Source: Lentimonas sp965546855
GTDB lineage: Bacteria; Verrucomicrobiota; Verrucomicrobiia; Opitutales; Coraliomargaritaceae
Reading direction: 5' to 3'
NCBI GenBank assembly: GCA_965546855.1
Contig: CBEUWO010000001.1
Span: 22,234-86,233 of the forward strand
Length of the DNA stretch: 64,000 bases
Under the pieces are notes generated by a model that was given only the letters and a program-made list of their open reading frames with translations, made no database searches and was not told where the DNA came from. The translations under genes and the position numbers were made by a program. Positions 46,054-54,406 of the stretch are shown piece by piece (the stretch's first letter is position 1; each line of letters opens with the position of its first letter).

Positions 46054-46551
46054 ATGGAATGGCACTTTAAAAGTATTGCACGCAAATCTTCGCTCTCGCA
46101 GGTTCCGTTTACACCGGGGGATCGCGTTGCTTGCTTGATTTTTAAAGATGTCGAGGCAGGCGAAATGGGCCGTGCGGATGTGTTGCCAGATGAAGTGGAT
46201 GCTTTTGACCTGCCGGGTGAGATTCTCGGGCGTTGGGTGCGCGTGGTGAAAGATCCGGATGATCAGAGCACTAGTGTGGGCGAAACCGTCGCCTCTGCGG
46301 AGGACTTTTTTCTATCGCTGTATGAGAATGATCAAACGGATGGCTTGGCAGAGACCGATGCGTTGAAGCATTTACTGGCGCTGATGCTGGAGCGTAAGCG
46401 CGTAGTGCGCGCCCTTGGCAAGCGGCAGACCGAAGGCACGCAGCTGTATCGACATGTAAAGACTAAGATGGAGATCGAAGTGCCCATCGTGGAAATCTCA
46501 ACTGACTTGATGCTCAAGATTCAGGATACACTCGGCGACATTATTTTATAA
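46054..46551 (+). CDS. Conserved-looking hypothetical protein, basic N-terminus
   Basis: The 165-residue soluble protein begins MEWHFKSIARKSSLSQ, runs FTPGDRVACLIFKD and continues into a helical middle (LKHLLALMLERKRVVRALG). It contains no cysteine after the start and no membrane helix. I do not recognise the family. ATG 46054 was chosen because the upstream frame to 45931 reads as atypical Cys/His-rich sequence. The next gene, a lipoprotein, begins 15 bp downstream, so they may share a transcript. Confidence 0.7.
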   Translation: MEWHFKSIARKSSLSQVPFTPGDRVACLIFKDVEAGEMGRADVLPDEVDAFDLPGEILGRWVRVVKDPDDQSTSVGETVASAEDFFLSLYENDQTDGLAETDALKHLLALMLERKRVVRALGKRQTEGTQLYRHVKTKMEIEVPIVEISTDLMLKIQDTLGDIIL

Positions 46552-46566
46552 TCACAATTCAATACT

Positions 46567-47085
46567 ATGATCTTACGTAAATACCTGACTATTATTGGTC
46601 TGTTAATTTCGCCTCTTTTTCTGTCTGCTTGCTTTGAGAGCATCGAAGGCTTCAAAAACGAAATCGATAATATGCAAGTGCCTCGTTTGATGATGGAAGC
46701 GCGTGGCATGGATTATGGTGGCGGCAGCGGTAGCAGCGTGACTTTACCGATTTCAGGCACATCGATCAAACTCGAGCGCGAGCCAGTCGTCGGTGAATAT
46801 GATATTATTAATGTCGAGATGGTGAAGGTCGACATGGGGATGGCTTTGTTGATTCAGATTACGGATAAGGGAAGTCGTGAGCTGTATCGTCGCTCAGTGA
46901 CACATCGGGGCAGTCGCATCGTGTTTACTAGCAATGGTGAACCTGTCGGGGCGACACGCTTAAGTGGCACGATCGAAGATGGGCAGTTCTATACCTTTGT
47001 GGAAATTCCTGATGATGAACTTGGGCAGTTTGTCATCGATCTGAAGGCGAGCATCGCAGAGCTTCAGTCGCATTATAAGTATTAA
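46567..47085 (+). CDS. Putative lipoprotein with a SecD-like head-domain segment
   Basis: The 172-residue protein has a lipoprotein signal peptide (LTIIGLLISPLFLSAC, Cys22). A glycine/serine stretch follows. The second half, MGMALLIQITDKGSRELY and then RIVFTSNGEPVGATRL and SGTIEDGQFYTFVEIPDDEL, reads like the P1 head repeat of SecD (LxFTxEGxxxFxxxT ... KxLAIVLDG). This similarity is my inference. If right, it would be an isolated, lipid-anchored version of the SecD periplasmic domain. It sits between a hypothetical gene and an M23 peptidase gene. Confidence 0.7.
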   Translation: MILRKYLTIIGLLISPLFLSACFESIEGFKNEIDNMQVPRLMMEARGMDYGGGSGSSVTLPISGTSIKLEREPVVGEYDIINVEMVKVDMGMALLIQITDKGSRELYRRSVTHRGSRIVFTSNGEPVGATRLSGTIEDGQFYTFVEIPDDELGQFVIDLKASIAELQSHYKY

Positions 47086-47106
47086 TTTTGGCAACCTGCC
47101 TGGTTT

Positions 47107-48123
47107 ATGTATTTGAGACTGTTTCGATTACTGGCACTCGGTGGGGCTTTGTTACTCTCGCAGGTGTGTTTGAGTGCTGGACTGATTTGGCCAACACCAA
47201 ACCCTGCTTTTCAAAATAGTCAGCCGATAGAGTCGTTTATCCAGCCGACTGCTTCTGGCGTACCTGAGTCCGGTTTGTTTGGTTGCGTGCGCAATCACGG
47301 TGGGCGCTTCCATGAAGGCTTGGATCTGTATCCGATCGATCGCGATCAACGCGGTGAACCTACGGATGCTGTTTATGCTGTCTTGCCGGGACGTATTGTG
47401 CATCTGAACAAGACTGCGGGGTACAGTAGTTACGGTCTTTATATTGTGGTTGAGCATGATCAACAAGTGCCTGCGTTTCACACGCTCTACGCGCACTTAG
47501 CGAGCGTCGACGAGGATATTAAGCTGGGTGCTCGTGTCGAATCCGGCACGCAGCTCGGCATCATGGGGCGTTCGGCATCGTATTTGATTCCACGCACACG
47601 GGCGCATTTGCATTTTGAAATGGGTTTTCGCCTGACGAATGATTTCCAAGCGTGGTATGATCGCCAAAAATATGACAGCAAAAATCGTCATGGCATGTGG
47701 AATGGCATGAATCTAGTGAGTATCAATCCGCTCGATTTTTATGAATCAATCCGTCAGGGGCAGGTCAGCAACCTGTATGAATATCTGAAATCGATTCCAG
47801 CTTATGCGCGTATTCGGGTGCAAACATCGAAGGTTCCAGATTTCGTCAAAGAGTATCCTTCCTTGGTCACACGTCCGTATGCAGCGAAGCAGCTCATTGC
47901 GTGGGATATTGCGTTCTCGCAGTATGGCGTGCCGAAAGAGTGGACGCCGCGTTTTGCAGATGAAGCCATCGGCGGACGCCCCGGAGATGTAAAGGTACTG
48001 GCTTATAGCCCGATGCTGTTAAAGCAGCAAAGCTGCCGCCGTGTAGTGGATCTGGGAGGGGCGACGCCAAGGATTTCGTCTGGCACCTTGGACACCTTGA
48101 AGAAGCTATTCGGGTTTAAGTAG
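47107..48123 (+). CDS. Secreted M23-family metallopeptidase
   Basis: The 338-residue protein has a signal peptide (LALGGALLLSQVCLSAG) and then a LytM/M23 domain. Its zinc ligands are His69 and Asp73 (RFHEGLDLYP), with His130 (LYAH) and the HLHFE motif (His167, His169). M23 enzymes cut peptidoglycan peptide bridges. The C-terminal ~130 residues after the peptidase lack known motifs. It is probably co-transcribed with the upstream lipoprotein gene (22-bp gap). Confidence 0.88.
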   Translation: MYLRLFRLLALGGALLLSQVCLSAGLIWPTPNPAFQNSQPIESFIQPTASGVPESGLFGCVRNHGGRFHEGLDLYPIDRDQRGEPTDAVYAVLPGRIVHLNKTAGYSSYGLYIVVEHDQQVPAFHTLYAHLASVDEDIKLGARVESGTQLGIMGRSASYLIPRTRAHLHFEMGFRLTNDFQAWYDRQKYDSKNRHGMWNGMNLVSINPLDFYESIRQGQVSNLYEYLKSIPAYARIRVQTSKVPDFVKEYPSLVTRPYAAKQLIAWDIAFSQYGVPKEWTPRFADEAIGGRPGDVKVLAYSPMLLKQQSCRRVVDLGGATPRISSGTLDTLKKLFGFK

Positions 48124-48181
48124 AAGAGTCCTCGTCGGTCAGGACTGTTCCAAGCTAAAATTGAAGGTGGATACTACTTGG

Positions 48182-49918
48182 TCACAGTTCCTCACTAAAT
48201 ATCTTTTCGGTCACCTTCCAAAAATGCCCCTGCTTGCGAGCGATCACAAAGCACGGCATACGAAGCTGTGATTGTATTTGTACTGCCTCGCTCACCGAGC
48301 TGATGTTGAGCTTTAATTCAGGCGTTCGCATGTGCGACCTCAGGAAATTGATCGAAAACTTCTTCAGACTGGTTGGATTGTTGAGGTAGTGCATTTCAGC
48401 GACGAACTGTGCGTCGTAATCGTAATACTTCACCTGTAAGTAAGGCGTCCCTTTTTTGTCAACGCGCTCCAGCATCTCAATTGAATCGGGCGTGAGTACA
48501 TGGGCGTCTTTAGAGAGCCTCGCCTGTTTAAGCTTCGTGTCGGGGTCGATCAGCACACAGGCGCAGCTGCGACAATCACGCGCGGCGATATCATTTTCAG
48601 CCCCGCAGTGGTCGCAAATCTTAAAGCGAAAACGATAGTCGCACGGCGTGAATTCGTAGGTGTTCGGATTTACCAGCCCGCCTCGACACTTTCGGCCGAA
48701 GTGCTCCAGCAGATTGCCATCTTCATCTACGATCCCCCAGAAGTCATTCACAAAGCCACATTCGGGGCAGGGGATTTGGACTGCGACCGATTCGGATGCC
48801 ATCTTCTTTTCGCCGATCTCTGGGCTGAAAATACTATGCCCCATCCCTGTGTAATCCAAAACAAGACAATCCTTTTTATTTGTATCCAAACGCAACCCGC
48901 GGCCGATGATTTGTTGATACAAACTAATCGATTCTGTTGGGCGTAGGATCGCAATCACATCGACATGCGCTGCGTCGAATCCAGTCGTCAACACCGATAC
49001 GTTCACTAAATACTTAAATGCTCGCTTCTTAAAATCACTCACGATCTGATCGCGCTCGCTCAGCTCGGTTGTTGCCACCACCAGCTTGGCCTGTCCCGGC
49101 GGCAGGTGATCCATGATCTCCTGCGCATGTTTCACCGTTGAGCTGAAAATCATTACGCCCTGCCGCTGGTCGCTATCTGTGATATCAATGATGTTTTTGA
49201 TGATCAGAGGCGTGAGTCGTCTTTGCTGATGGATCGCTTCCTCTAGTTGAGCCATGGTGTAAGATTGGCCACCTTCGATGAGCTCCGAGAAGTCATAAGA
49301 GGTCACGGGAATATCGACTTTTACCGGGGGCGTCAGGTATTGGTGCCTGATCATATACTCAAGTGGTAGATCGTAGATGCAGTGCTTAAAGAAGCGCAGC
49401 TCCTGAGTTTTTATCTCTCCACGGAGCGCGTAATTATAGATCCAGCCGAGTCCTAAGCGATACGGGGTGGCGGTCAGGCCCAAGATACAAATACGCGGAT
49501 TGTTCCGCTTAAGTTGCGTGATGACTTTTGCGTATTGACTGTCTGGCTCGAGGCCGACGCGGTGGCATTCATCGATCACGACGAGTGTGAAATTACTAAA
49601 AAAAGCATCTTTAGCCTTAGCGACCGACTGGATGCTACCGAATATGACCTTCTGCTCGCTATCCTTTTGATTCAACCCTGCGGAGTAGATTCCCGCTTGT
49701 AGGTCATAGCTTTGATACTTCAAATAGTTTTGCTCGACCAGTTCTTTGACATGAGCGAGCACCAAGACTCGGCCTTTGGCGATTTTAGCCAATTCAGCGA
49801 TGACCAGACTCTTACCGGCACCCGTAGGCAAAACGATCACCGCAGGGCTACGTCGCTTCCTGAAGTAATTGAGGGTGCGATCCACCGCTTCTTGTTGGTA
49901 TGTCCTGAGTGTATACAT
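48182..49918 (-). CDS. radD: RadD-like DNA-repair helicase
   Basis: The 578-residue protein closely follows the layout of E. coli RadD (YejH, 586 residues). It starts MYTLRTYQQEAVDRTLNYFR, has Walker A VLPTGAGKS at 29-37, the DECH box at 116-119, LTATPYRLG and QQIIGRGLR. The C-terminal zinc module reads CPECGFVNDFWG ... CDHCGAENDIAARDCRSC. RadD helps recombinational repair with RecA and SSB. Shared peptides such as LTPP, TTGFDAAHVD and LRPTESISLYQQI are striking across phyla. It is divergent from pncB across a 186-bp spacer. Confidence 0.92.
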   Translation of the reverse strand: MYTLRTYQQEAVDRTLNYFRKRRSPAVIVLPTGAGKSLVIAELAKIAKGRVLVLAHVKELVEQNYLKYQSYDLQAGIYSAGLNQKDSEQKVIFGSIQSVAKAKDAFFSNFTLVVIDECHRVGLEPDSQYAKVITQLKRNNPRICILGLTATPYRLGLGWIYNYALRGEIKTQELRFFKHCIYDLPLEYMIRHQYLTPPVKVDIPVTSYDFSELIEGGQSYTMAQLEEAIHQQRRLTPLIIKNIIDITDSDQRQGVMIFSSTVKHAQEIMDHLPPGQAKLVVATTELSERDQIVSDFKKRAFKYLVNVSVLTTGFDAAHVDVIAILRPTESISLYQQIIGRGLRLDTNKKDCLVLDYTGMGHSIFSPEIGEKKMASESVAVQIPCPECGFVNDFWGIVDEDGNLLEHFGRKCRGGLVNPNTYEFTPCDYRFRFKICDHCGAENDIAARDCRSCACVLIDPDTKLKQARLSKDAHVLTPDSIEMLERVDKKGTPYLQVKYYDYDAQFVAEMHYLNNPTSLKKFSINFLRSHMRTPELKLNISSVSEAVQIQSQLRMPCFVIARKQGHFWKVTEKIFSEEL

Positions 49919-50076
49919 GGGGTGGACAGACTATGTAAAGCTTCCCTCAAAGTATAGGGAAATAGCCAGATGCAGTTCCTAGGTTTCTTTAGTGATCGAT
50001 CGATTGTTTCAATGAGTGAGCTGGTACTGTATTGCGACTTGGTTGGAGTGTAAATTTTTAAGATAATACTTGATTT

Positions 50077-50093
50077 AGTGTAGTAGTTACACT
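50077..50093. promoter_or_regulatory. Palindrome upstream of pncB, candidate operator
   Basis: AGTGTA-N5-TACACT is a perfect inverted repeat that ends 11 bp before the pncB start codon. It lies between pncB and the divergent radD gene. An NrtR-like repressor gene lies 1.8 kb downstream, so this may be its binding site. No second copy was found near the nadE fragment or the regulator. Confidence 0.5.
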
Positions 50094-50104
50094 TATTGGA
50101 GTGC

Positions 50105-51271
50105 ATGGCGACATTACTAGATAACGACCTCTATAAATTCACGATGATGCAAGCGGTGTGGCTTAAGTATCCGACGGCCGAAGTGCGCTATCAGTTTATC
50201 AATCGTCGCCCTACGGATACCTTTACTGAAGAGGCTGTTGTGTTGATTCAGCAACGGATCAATGCACTTGCTGAATGTCAGATGACTGAGGAGGAGTTGC
50301 AATTTTTAGCGAAATTGCCATTTATCAACGGGGATTTCATTGAGTTCTTACGTGGTTTTAAGTTAAAAGCGGACACAGTTCAGTTGGAGTTAATCAATGG
50401 TCAACTGGGCATTTGGGTTACTGGCACTTGGGTGGATACAATTCTTTGGGAGGTGCCTTTGATGGCGATCATCAGTGAAACCTATTTCGAAGTGGTGGAT
50501 ACGAATTGGCCAGATGAACTCGATGCCTACGGAGCACGTGCTATGATAAAAGGAGATCGTTTGACGGAGGCTGGCTGTGATTTTTTTGAATTCGGCACGC
50601 GTCGTCGCCGTAGTTATGCGTATCAAGATGCTGTGGTGGCCGCGTTTAAAAAAATCGGCGGCACCTGTGGCGGCACGAGTAACTTACATTTCGCGATGAA
50701 GCATGGTTTGAATCCTGTTGGCACGATGGCGCACGAATGGATTATGGGACATGCAGGTTTGATGGGGGTTAAGCAGGCAAATGTGAATGCCTTGGATGCG
50801 TGGCTGGAGGTGTATCAAGGGCGTCTTGATACCGCGTTGACCGATACGTATACAACGGAGTATTTCCTCAAGAATATTGCCGGTCGTCTTGCTCAGACGT
50901 ATGACGCGGTGCGACATGATAGTGAATGCCCCTTTGTATTCGCTGATCGGATACTGGAATTCTACCAGGATGAGGCGATTGATGCGGGCACCAAGGGAAT
51001 CGTATTCAGTGACAGCTTGAACGTGGATAAAGTGATCGCCATCGAGCAGCATGTGGCTGAGCGTATTAAGACGTGGTATGGAATCGGCACTCATTTCACG
51101 AATGATTTTGGTGACAGTCCTGCGCTGAATATCGTGATCAAGCTGTATGAAGTGAACGGTGTGAAAGTTGCTAAGATCAGCGATAACCCAATCAAAGCCA
51201 GTGGCGACCGGCTTGCTGTCGAGCAAAGTCTCGCCGCGCTCCAACTGACTGTAGTCGGAGTTAGCAACTAA
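50105..51271 (+). CDS. pncB: Nicotinate phosphoribosyltransferase
   Basis: The 388-residue protein is a PncB: LLDNDLYKFTMMQAVWLKYP at the N-terminus, EFGTRRRRSYAYQDAVV, GGTSNLHFAMKHGLNPVGTMAHEW with the phosphorylated His region, and later KGIVFSDSLNVDK and GIGTHFTNDFG. It converts nicotinate and PRPP to nicotinate mononucleotide in NAD salvage. ATG 50105 was chosen over a TTG at 50096. A nadE fragment and a Nudix regulator follow, making an NAD locus. Confidence 0.95.
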   Translation: MATLLDNDLYKFTMMQAVWLKYPTAEVRYQFINRRPTDTFTEEAVVLIQQRINALAECQMTEEELQFLAKLPFINGDFIEFLRGFKLKADTVQLELINGQLGIWVTGTWVDTILWEVPLMAIISETYFEVVDTNWPDELDAYGARAMIKGDRLTEAGCDFFEFGTRRRRSYAYQDAVVAAFKKIGGTCGGTSNLHFAMKHGLNPVGTMAHEWIMGHAGLMGVKQANVNALDAWLEVYQGRLDTALTDTYTTEYFLKNIAGRLAQTYDAVRHDSECPFVFADRILEFYQDEAIDAGTKGIVFSDSLNVDKVIAIEQHVAERIKTWYGIGTHFTNDFGDSPALNIVIKLYEVNGVKVAKISDNPIKASGDRLAVEQSLAALQLTVVGVSN

Positions 51272-51311
51272 CTGCTGCCTCCTGAATTTTCTTCTAATAC
51301 CACATCATATC

Positions 51312-51665
51312 ATGAAACATATTCACCTTGGCGCAGCGGCGCTCAACACGACTCCTAAGGACTGGACTGGGAATACTGCTAAGATTCTTGCTGCGATTGA
51401 GGCGGCGAAAGCGCGTGGAGTTGGCTTACTGTGTTTGCCTGAACTGGCTACGACTGGTTATGGCTGCGAGGACGAATTCCATGCGCCTTATGTATCGGAG
51501 TGGGCGATGAATCAGGTGCTTTGCGATATTGCGCCGATGACTGTCGGAATTGCGGTTACTGTTGGTTTGCCGATTCAGTTTGGAGGAGCGACTTACAATG
51601 CGATCTGTGTGCTGGCTGATGGGGCGGCCTTGGGCTTTGCAGTTAAGCAGAACCTTGCGGGCTGA
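51312..51665 (+). pseudogene. nadE: Truncated N-terminal part of glutamine-dependent NAD+ synthetase
   Basis: The 117-residue product starts MKHIHLGAAALNTTPKDWTG and shows the nitrilase-fold Glu motif LLCLPELATTGYGCEDEFH. It ends VKQNLAG, exactly where full NadE proteins continue with the glutaminase Lys region (KQ.LAGDGIHYE). The rest of the glutaminase domain, including the catalytic Cys, and the whole synthetase domain (several hundred residues) are missing. The TGA that ends it lies in the first unit of a GGCTGAAACCTGAG repeat. No remnant of the lost part was seen downstream. It may be a real deletion or an assembly error. Confidence 0.85.
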
Positions 51666-51698
51666 AACCTGAGGGCTGAAACTTGAGACCTGAGAGTA
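51660..51698. repeat. Two-plus copies of the 14-bp repeat at the break in nadE
   Basis: GGCTGAAACCTGAG (51660-51673) and GGCTGAAACTTGAG (51674-51687) are tandem copies of the unit seen at 36949-37074, with a partial third copy. The first copy contains the stop codon that ends the nadE fragment. Confidence 0.9.
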
Positions 51699-51838
51699 GG
51701 GGCTTTGCTTTGTGAAGACCGCGTAAAGGGCACGGGCTCACGGAGTTCTATCGCGCCTGATACAGACTCGAAAATCCGCCTAACCTTGCCTGATCCATTC
51801 AGATAAACGTTCAATTTACTGGCGCTGCTGCGTTTACC

Positions 51839-51870
51839 TTCTAAATTCTAACTCCTAAATTCTAGCTCCT
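51839..51870. repeat. Short-word repeat upstream of the Nudix regulator gene
   Basis: TTCTAAATTCTAACTCC followed by TAAATTCTAGCTCCT is a near-tandem duplication that ends 7 bp before the start codon. It is of the same style as the CTAATTTTTAATT elements in the nuo operon. Confidence 0.75.
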
Positions 51871-51877
51871 CTTCTAT

Positions 51878-52588
51878 ATGCCACCGAAAAAGAAATCACC
51901 ATCACCTATAGCGTTGTCCTCGTTTATCGTGTCCGTGGATAGCGTGATCTTTGCATACATGAACAAGGCGGTTTATATCCCGCTGATTATGCGAGGGGTT
52001 GAGCCATTCCTCGATTGCTGGAGCCTGCCTGGTGGGCCGATTCTCGAGCAAGAAGCTCCAGAGGCTGCGTGCCTTCGAAAGCTTGAAGAAGATATGGGAC
52101 TGAAGGTAGAGTATCTGGAGCAGCTGTATACCTTTGGTGCGCCCGATCGCGATCCGCGTAAGCGAGCGTTCAGTATTAGTTATTTTGCGTTGATTGCAGA
52201 GAGTGAGGAGCCCTTGTCGTGGGGGCAGGATTCTCGAACGGCACAATGGTTTCATATCGATCAGTTACCCTCTGAAGCGTGGGCTTTTGATCATCAAACG
52301 ATTGTGCAGATGGCGATCAAGCGTCTGCGTGCCAAGCTGAGTTATGAGCCTGTCGGGCTGAGCCTCCTTCCTGAGGAGTTCGGCTTGTCAGAGTTGATGC
52401 ATATTTATGAGGTGATTTTAGGCACTGAATTAGACCGTCGCAATTTCCAGAAGAAAATGAAGTCGACCGGTCTGTTGATTCCGACCCGCACCGTCCCAAG
52501 TCCACGTGGCAGGCCGAGCCAACTCTATCGCTTCGATGAAGCACGGTATGCAGAGTTGAAGGAAGAAGGTTTTGCTTTCGGGTTTTAG
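51878..52588 (+). CDS. NrtR-like Nudix-domain transcriptional regulator
   Basis: The 236-residue protein has a Nudix domain whose box (GGPILEQEAPEAACLRKLEE, then DMGL) keeps R67 and E71. It has K68 and D72 where catalysis needs Glu (REUXEE), as in the non-hydrolytic NrtR regulators. The C-terminal ~75 residues form the NrtR winged-helix part, with a basic end (PSPRGRPSQLYRFD). NrtR proteins sense ADP-ribose or related NAD products and repress NAD genes. The neighbouring pncB and nadE fragment fit this role. Confidence 0.85.
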   Translation: MPPKKKSPSPIALSSFIVSVDSVIFAYMNKAVYIPLIMRGVEPFLDCWSLPGGPILEQEAPEAACLRKLEEDMGLKVEYLEQLYTFGAPDRDPRKRAFSISYFALIAESEEPLSWGQDSRTAQWFHIDQLPSEAWAFDHQTIVQMAIKRLRAKLSYEPVGLSLLPEEFGLSELMHIYEVILGTELDRRNFQKKMKSTGLLIPTRTVPSPRGRPSQLYRFDEARYAELKEEGFAFGF

Positions 52589-52655
52589 TCGCTAGCCTGC
52601 AGGCAAACGTTGGAGTTTTTTAACCGCTTAACCAGCATGACGAAAAGAGCGCCCT

Positions 52656-52931
52656 ATGGATTTACTAAGTGATATTAAAAGTAGAAAACTGCTAATTGCA
52701 AAAGGTTGCTTGTTTGGCTTGGTTGCGGCGCTGGCTGGGGTAGGCTTATTGCTGCAGACTTTGCAGTGGGAGACCCTGTGCTTGCTGCTGATTTTCGGGT
52801 GGAGTGTCTGCCGGTTTTATTACTTCCTCTTCTATGTTTTGGAGCATTACGCGGGGCGCGACAGGAAATACGCTGGGATCTTAGACGAGTTGAAGCACTT
52901 GTTGAAGAAGCGAGAGAATCGACAGAAGTGA
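52656..52931 (+). CDS. Small two-helix membrane protein
   Basis: The 91-residue protein has two hydrophobic helices (LIAKGCLFGLVAALAGVGLLL and TLCLLLIFGWSVCRFYYFLF) and a charged, Lys/Arg-rich cytoplasmic tail. I do not recognise the family. It begins 67 bp after the Nudix regulator gene, and the next gene starts 24 bp after its stop. Confidence 0.6.
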   Translation: MDLLSDIKSRKLLIAKGCLFGLVAALAGVGLLLQTLQWETLCLLLIFGWSVCRFYYFLFYVLEHYAGRDRKYAGILDELKHLLKKRENRQK

Positions 52932-52955
52932 AGCATGAGCTAGTCGGGCAGTCAT

Positions 52956-53378
52956 ATGGGGCATTATTGTTATTACTGTGGAGAGTCGAAGTCGAATGAA
53001 GCCTTTTCGGGAAAGGGGCATCGTCGGCATTTGTGCCGTGCCTGTTATTCAATTCCTGCTGCAGAGCGTGAGGAATCCGAGCTTTGGGGGCGCTTGCATG
53101 GTCTGATGGATCAGTCGAATATTTCGAAGAAGAATATTGTCTGGCTGAAGTCGCTTCTCAAGCATTCGAATCAGTCGATGCGAGCGCATGCCCAGCTGAT
53201 TCTGCATGTCGCCGAGGTTGCTCCTTTTCGTAAGAAGCGTTACCAGCGTATCGCGGTGTCTTCGACCAAGCTGTTGAAACTATGTATTGATTCGGGTTTG
53301 TTGTATCAACCAGATTATTCAGGGGGCGCAGATTCTGGTAGTGAGGAGAGCTTCGAAGAGGATCATGTGCCGTTCTAA
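52956..53378 (+). CDS. Small zinc-finger-like protein
   Basis: The 140-residue protein opens with a likely zinc knuckle, CYYCGESKSNEAF, followed by HLCRACYS, giving CxxC-x17-CxxC. A helical middle (ISKKNIVWLKSLLKHSNQS) with a basic stretch (PFRKKRYQRIAVSS) and an acidic C-terminus follow. The motif pattern would suit nucleic-acid or protein binding. I do not recognise a family. The gene is the third of a short co-oriented group after the Nudix regulator. Confidence 0.6.
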   Translation: MGHYCYYCGESKSNEAFSGKGHRRHLCRACYSIPAAEREESELWGRLHGLMDQSNISKKNIVWLKSLLKHSNQSMRAHAQLILHVAEVAPFRKKRYQRIAVSSTKLLKLCIDSGLLYQPDYSGGADSGSEESFEEDHVPF

Positions 53379-53489
53379 TCAGCAGTGAATTCTGTGTGTT
53401 CTTATACTCGCACAGCGTGGGCAGCGGAAGCGGTATTATGGAGTCCTTATTCCTATCTCTTTCAAATCCTTGCCTAAACATTCCAATGT

Positions 53490-53848
53490 TCAATCGGAGT
53501 TCAGTGTTTCGATAACGGTCGAGCTAATTTCATGTTTAAACACTTTGGATAACGCATCTTTGTCCAGAACCCGTTCATAGTATTCTTCCGCCCATTGTTG
53601 GCTTGTTCGACATTCTGACTCAAGCACGGAGGTGTTCGACGAGTGTGAGCGGCGGCGTGAAAGTGGTGTGATGTGGGCGGTTTGATAATCCTCTAGATTC
53701 TTAAGTTCCTCACCTAAAAACCGACAAAATTCTCCCCGTCACGGGGTTGCACTTCATTTTCTTGTCTTTTTGCAATCTCCTTACCTCGCTTCTTGAAGCG
53801 TATCATCATCGCCCGAAGCTCTTGAAGATTTTCGGTATCGAAAAGCAT
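53490..53848 (-). pseudogene. Frameshifted small gene, helical acidic product
   Basis: ATG at 53848 opens 44 codons (MLFDTENLQELRAMMIRF onward), which end at TAG 53714. A neighbouring frame is open from 53738 to the TGA at 53490 and continues in the same style (FCRFLGEELKNLEDYQTAH onward, ending VIETLNSD). The two parts fit as one ~120-residue protein with a one-base loss near 53720-53738, in the GGGGAGAATTTTGTCGG stretch. I do not recognise the family. It sits 95 bp downstream of the small zinc-finger gene on the same strand and looks like its decayed partner. Programmed frameshifting is possible but unproven. Confidence 0.55.
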
Positions 53849-53943
53849 TGTAAGTCCTAGGATGAGAGGATCTTCCGTAATCCTATGGGCTTCTCGATCA
53901 AGTGTGAAGCCTCATGAAGCTCAGCGGGATTTTCTCCGCCGAT

Positions 53944-54126
53944 TCAGGTTTCGTCGCTTGGTTGATTCAAACTCGACTTTGCTGCTCGACTGCGTCGTTG
54001 AGAACGCCTGCGACGCTCTCGCTGGCACTCAGGGATTGAGCAGTGGGCCTGCCGCTCCTTTACGCGTCGATCCGGTTCAAATGGCTGCTCACAGGCTTCG
54101 CAGGTCTTTACTGTTTTGATTTTCAT
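53944..54126 (-). CDS. Small CxxC...C zinc-ribbon-like protein, mobile-element-accessory type
   Basis: From ATG 54126 the 60-residue protein reads MKIKTVKTCEACEQPFEPD, then RRVKERQAHCSIPECQRER and a very basic helix (RRRSQRRSRAAKSS). The CxxC-x19-C-x4-C pattern suggests a zinc ribbon with a nucleic-acid-binding tail. Short proteins of this look are, in my recollection, common beside transposase or recombinase genes in Verrucomicrobiota and Planctomycetota; that is an inference. No transposase is left here. Longer in-frame starts (54267) add atypical Cys/Arg sequence. Confidence 0.5.
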   Translation of the reverse strand: MKIKTVKTCEACEQPFEPDRRVKERQAHCSIPECQRERRRRSQRRSRAAKSSLNQPSDET

Positions 54127-54406
54127 GTACCTTAGAATTAATTTAGCGACAGAACACAGCAATATTAACCTGCTGCAACAAATACATGCACTTCGTCGGG
54201 CAGATTGACGATGACAGCATCTGCACCGTTCCCCCCATAAGGAGCAAAGATGTGGTGGCATGATCAAGCGAGTGTCTACGTCTTCAATCGCTTGACGAAC
54301 TCAGCGAATGCGCGACAATTTAATGTGTCATTAAGTGACCAGACACCTCAGTTCGTAACGATTGGCGCGTCACTGATACTGTTCGCAAACAACAACAACG
54401 ACGACG

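Noticed and set aside
50041..50104. Riboswitch-like leader before pncB
   Set aside because: Apart from the 17-bp palindrome there is no stem pattern of a known riboswitch; the spacer is short and AT-rich.
53862..54119. 85-codon frame on the + strand
   Set aside because: It lies antisense to the more convincing zinc-ribbon gene, has no family look and no ribosome site.
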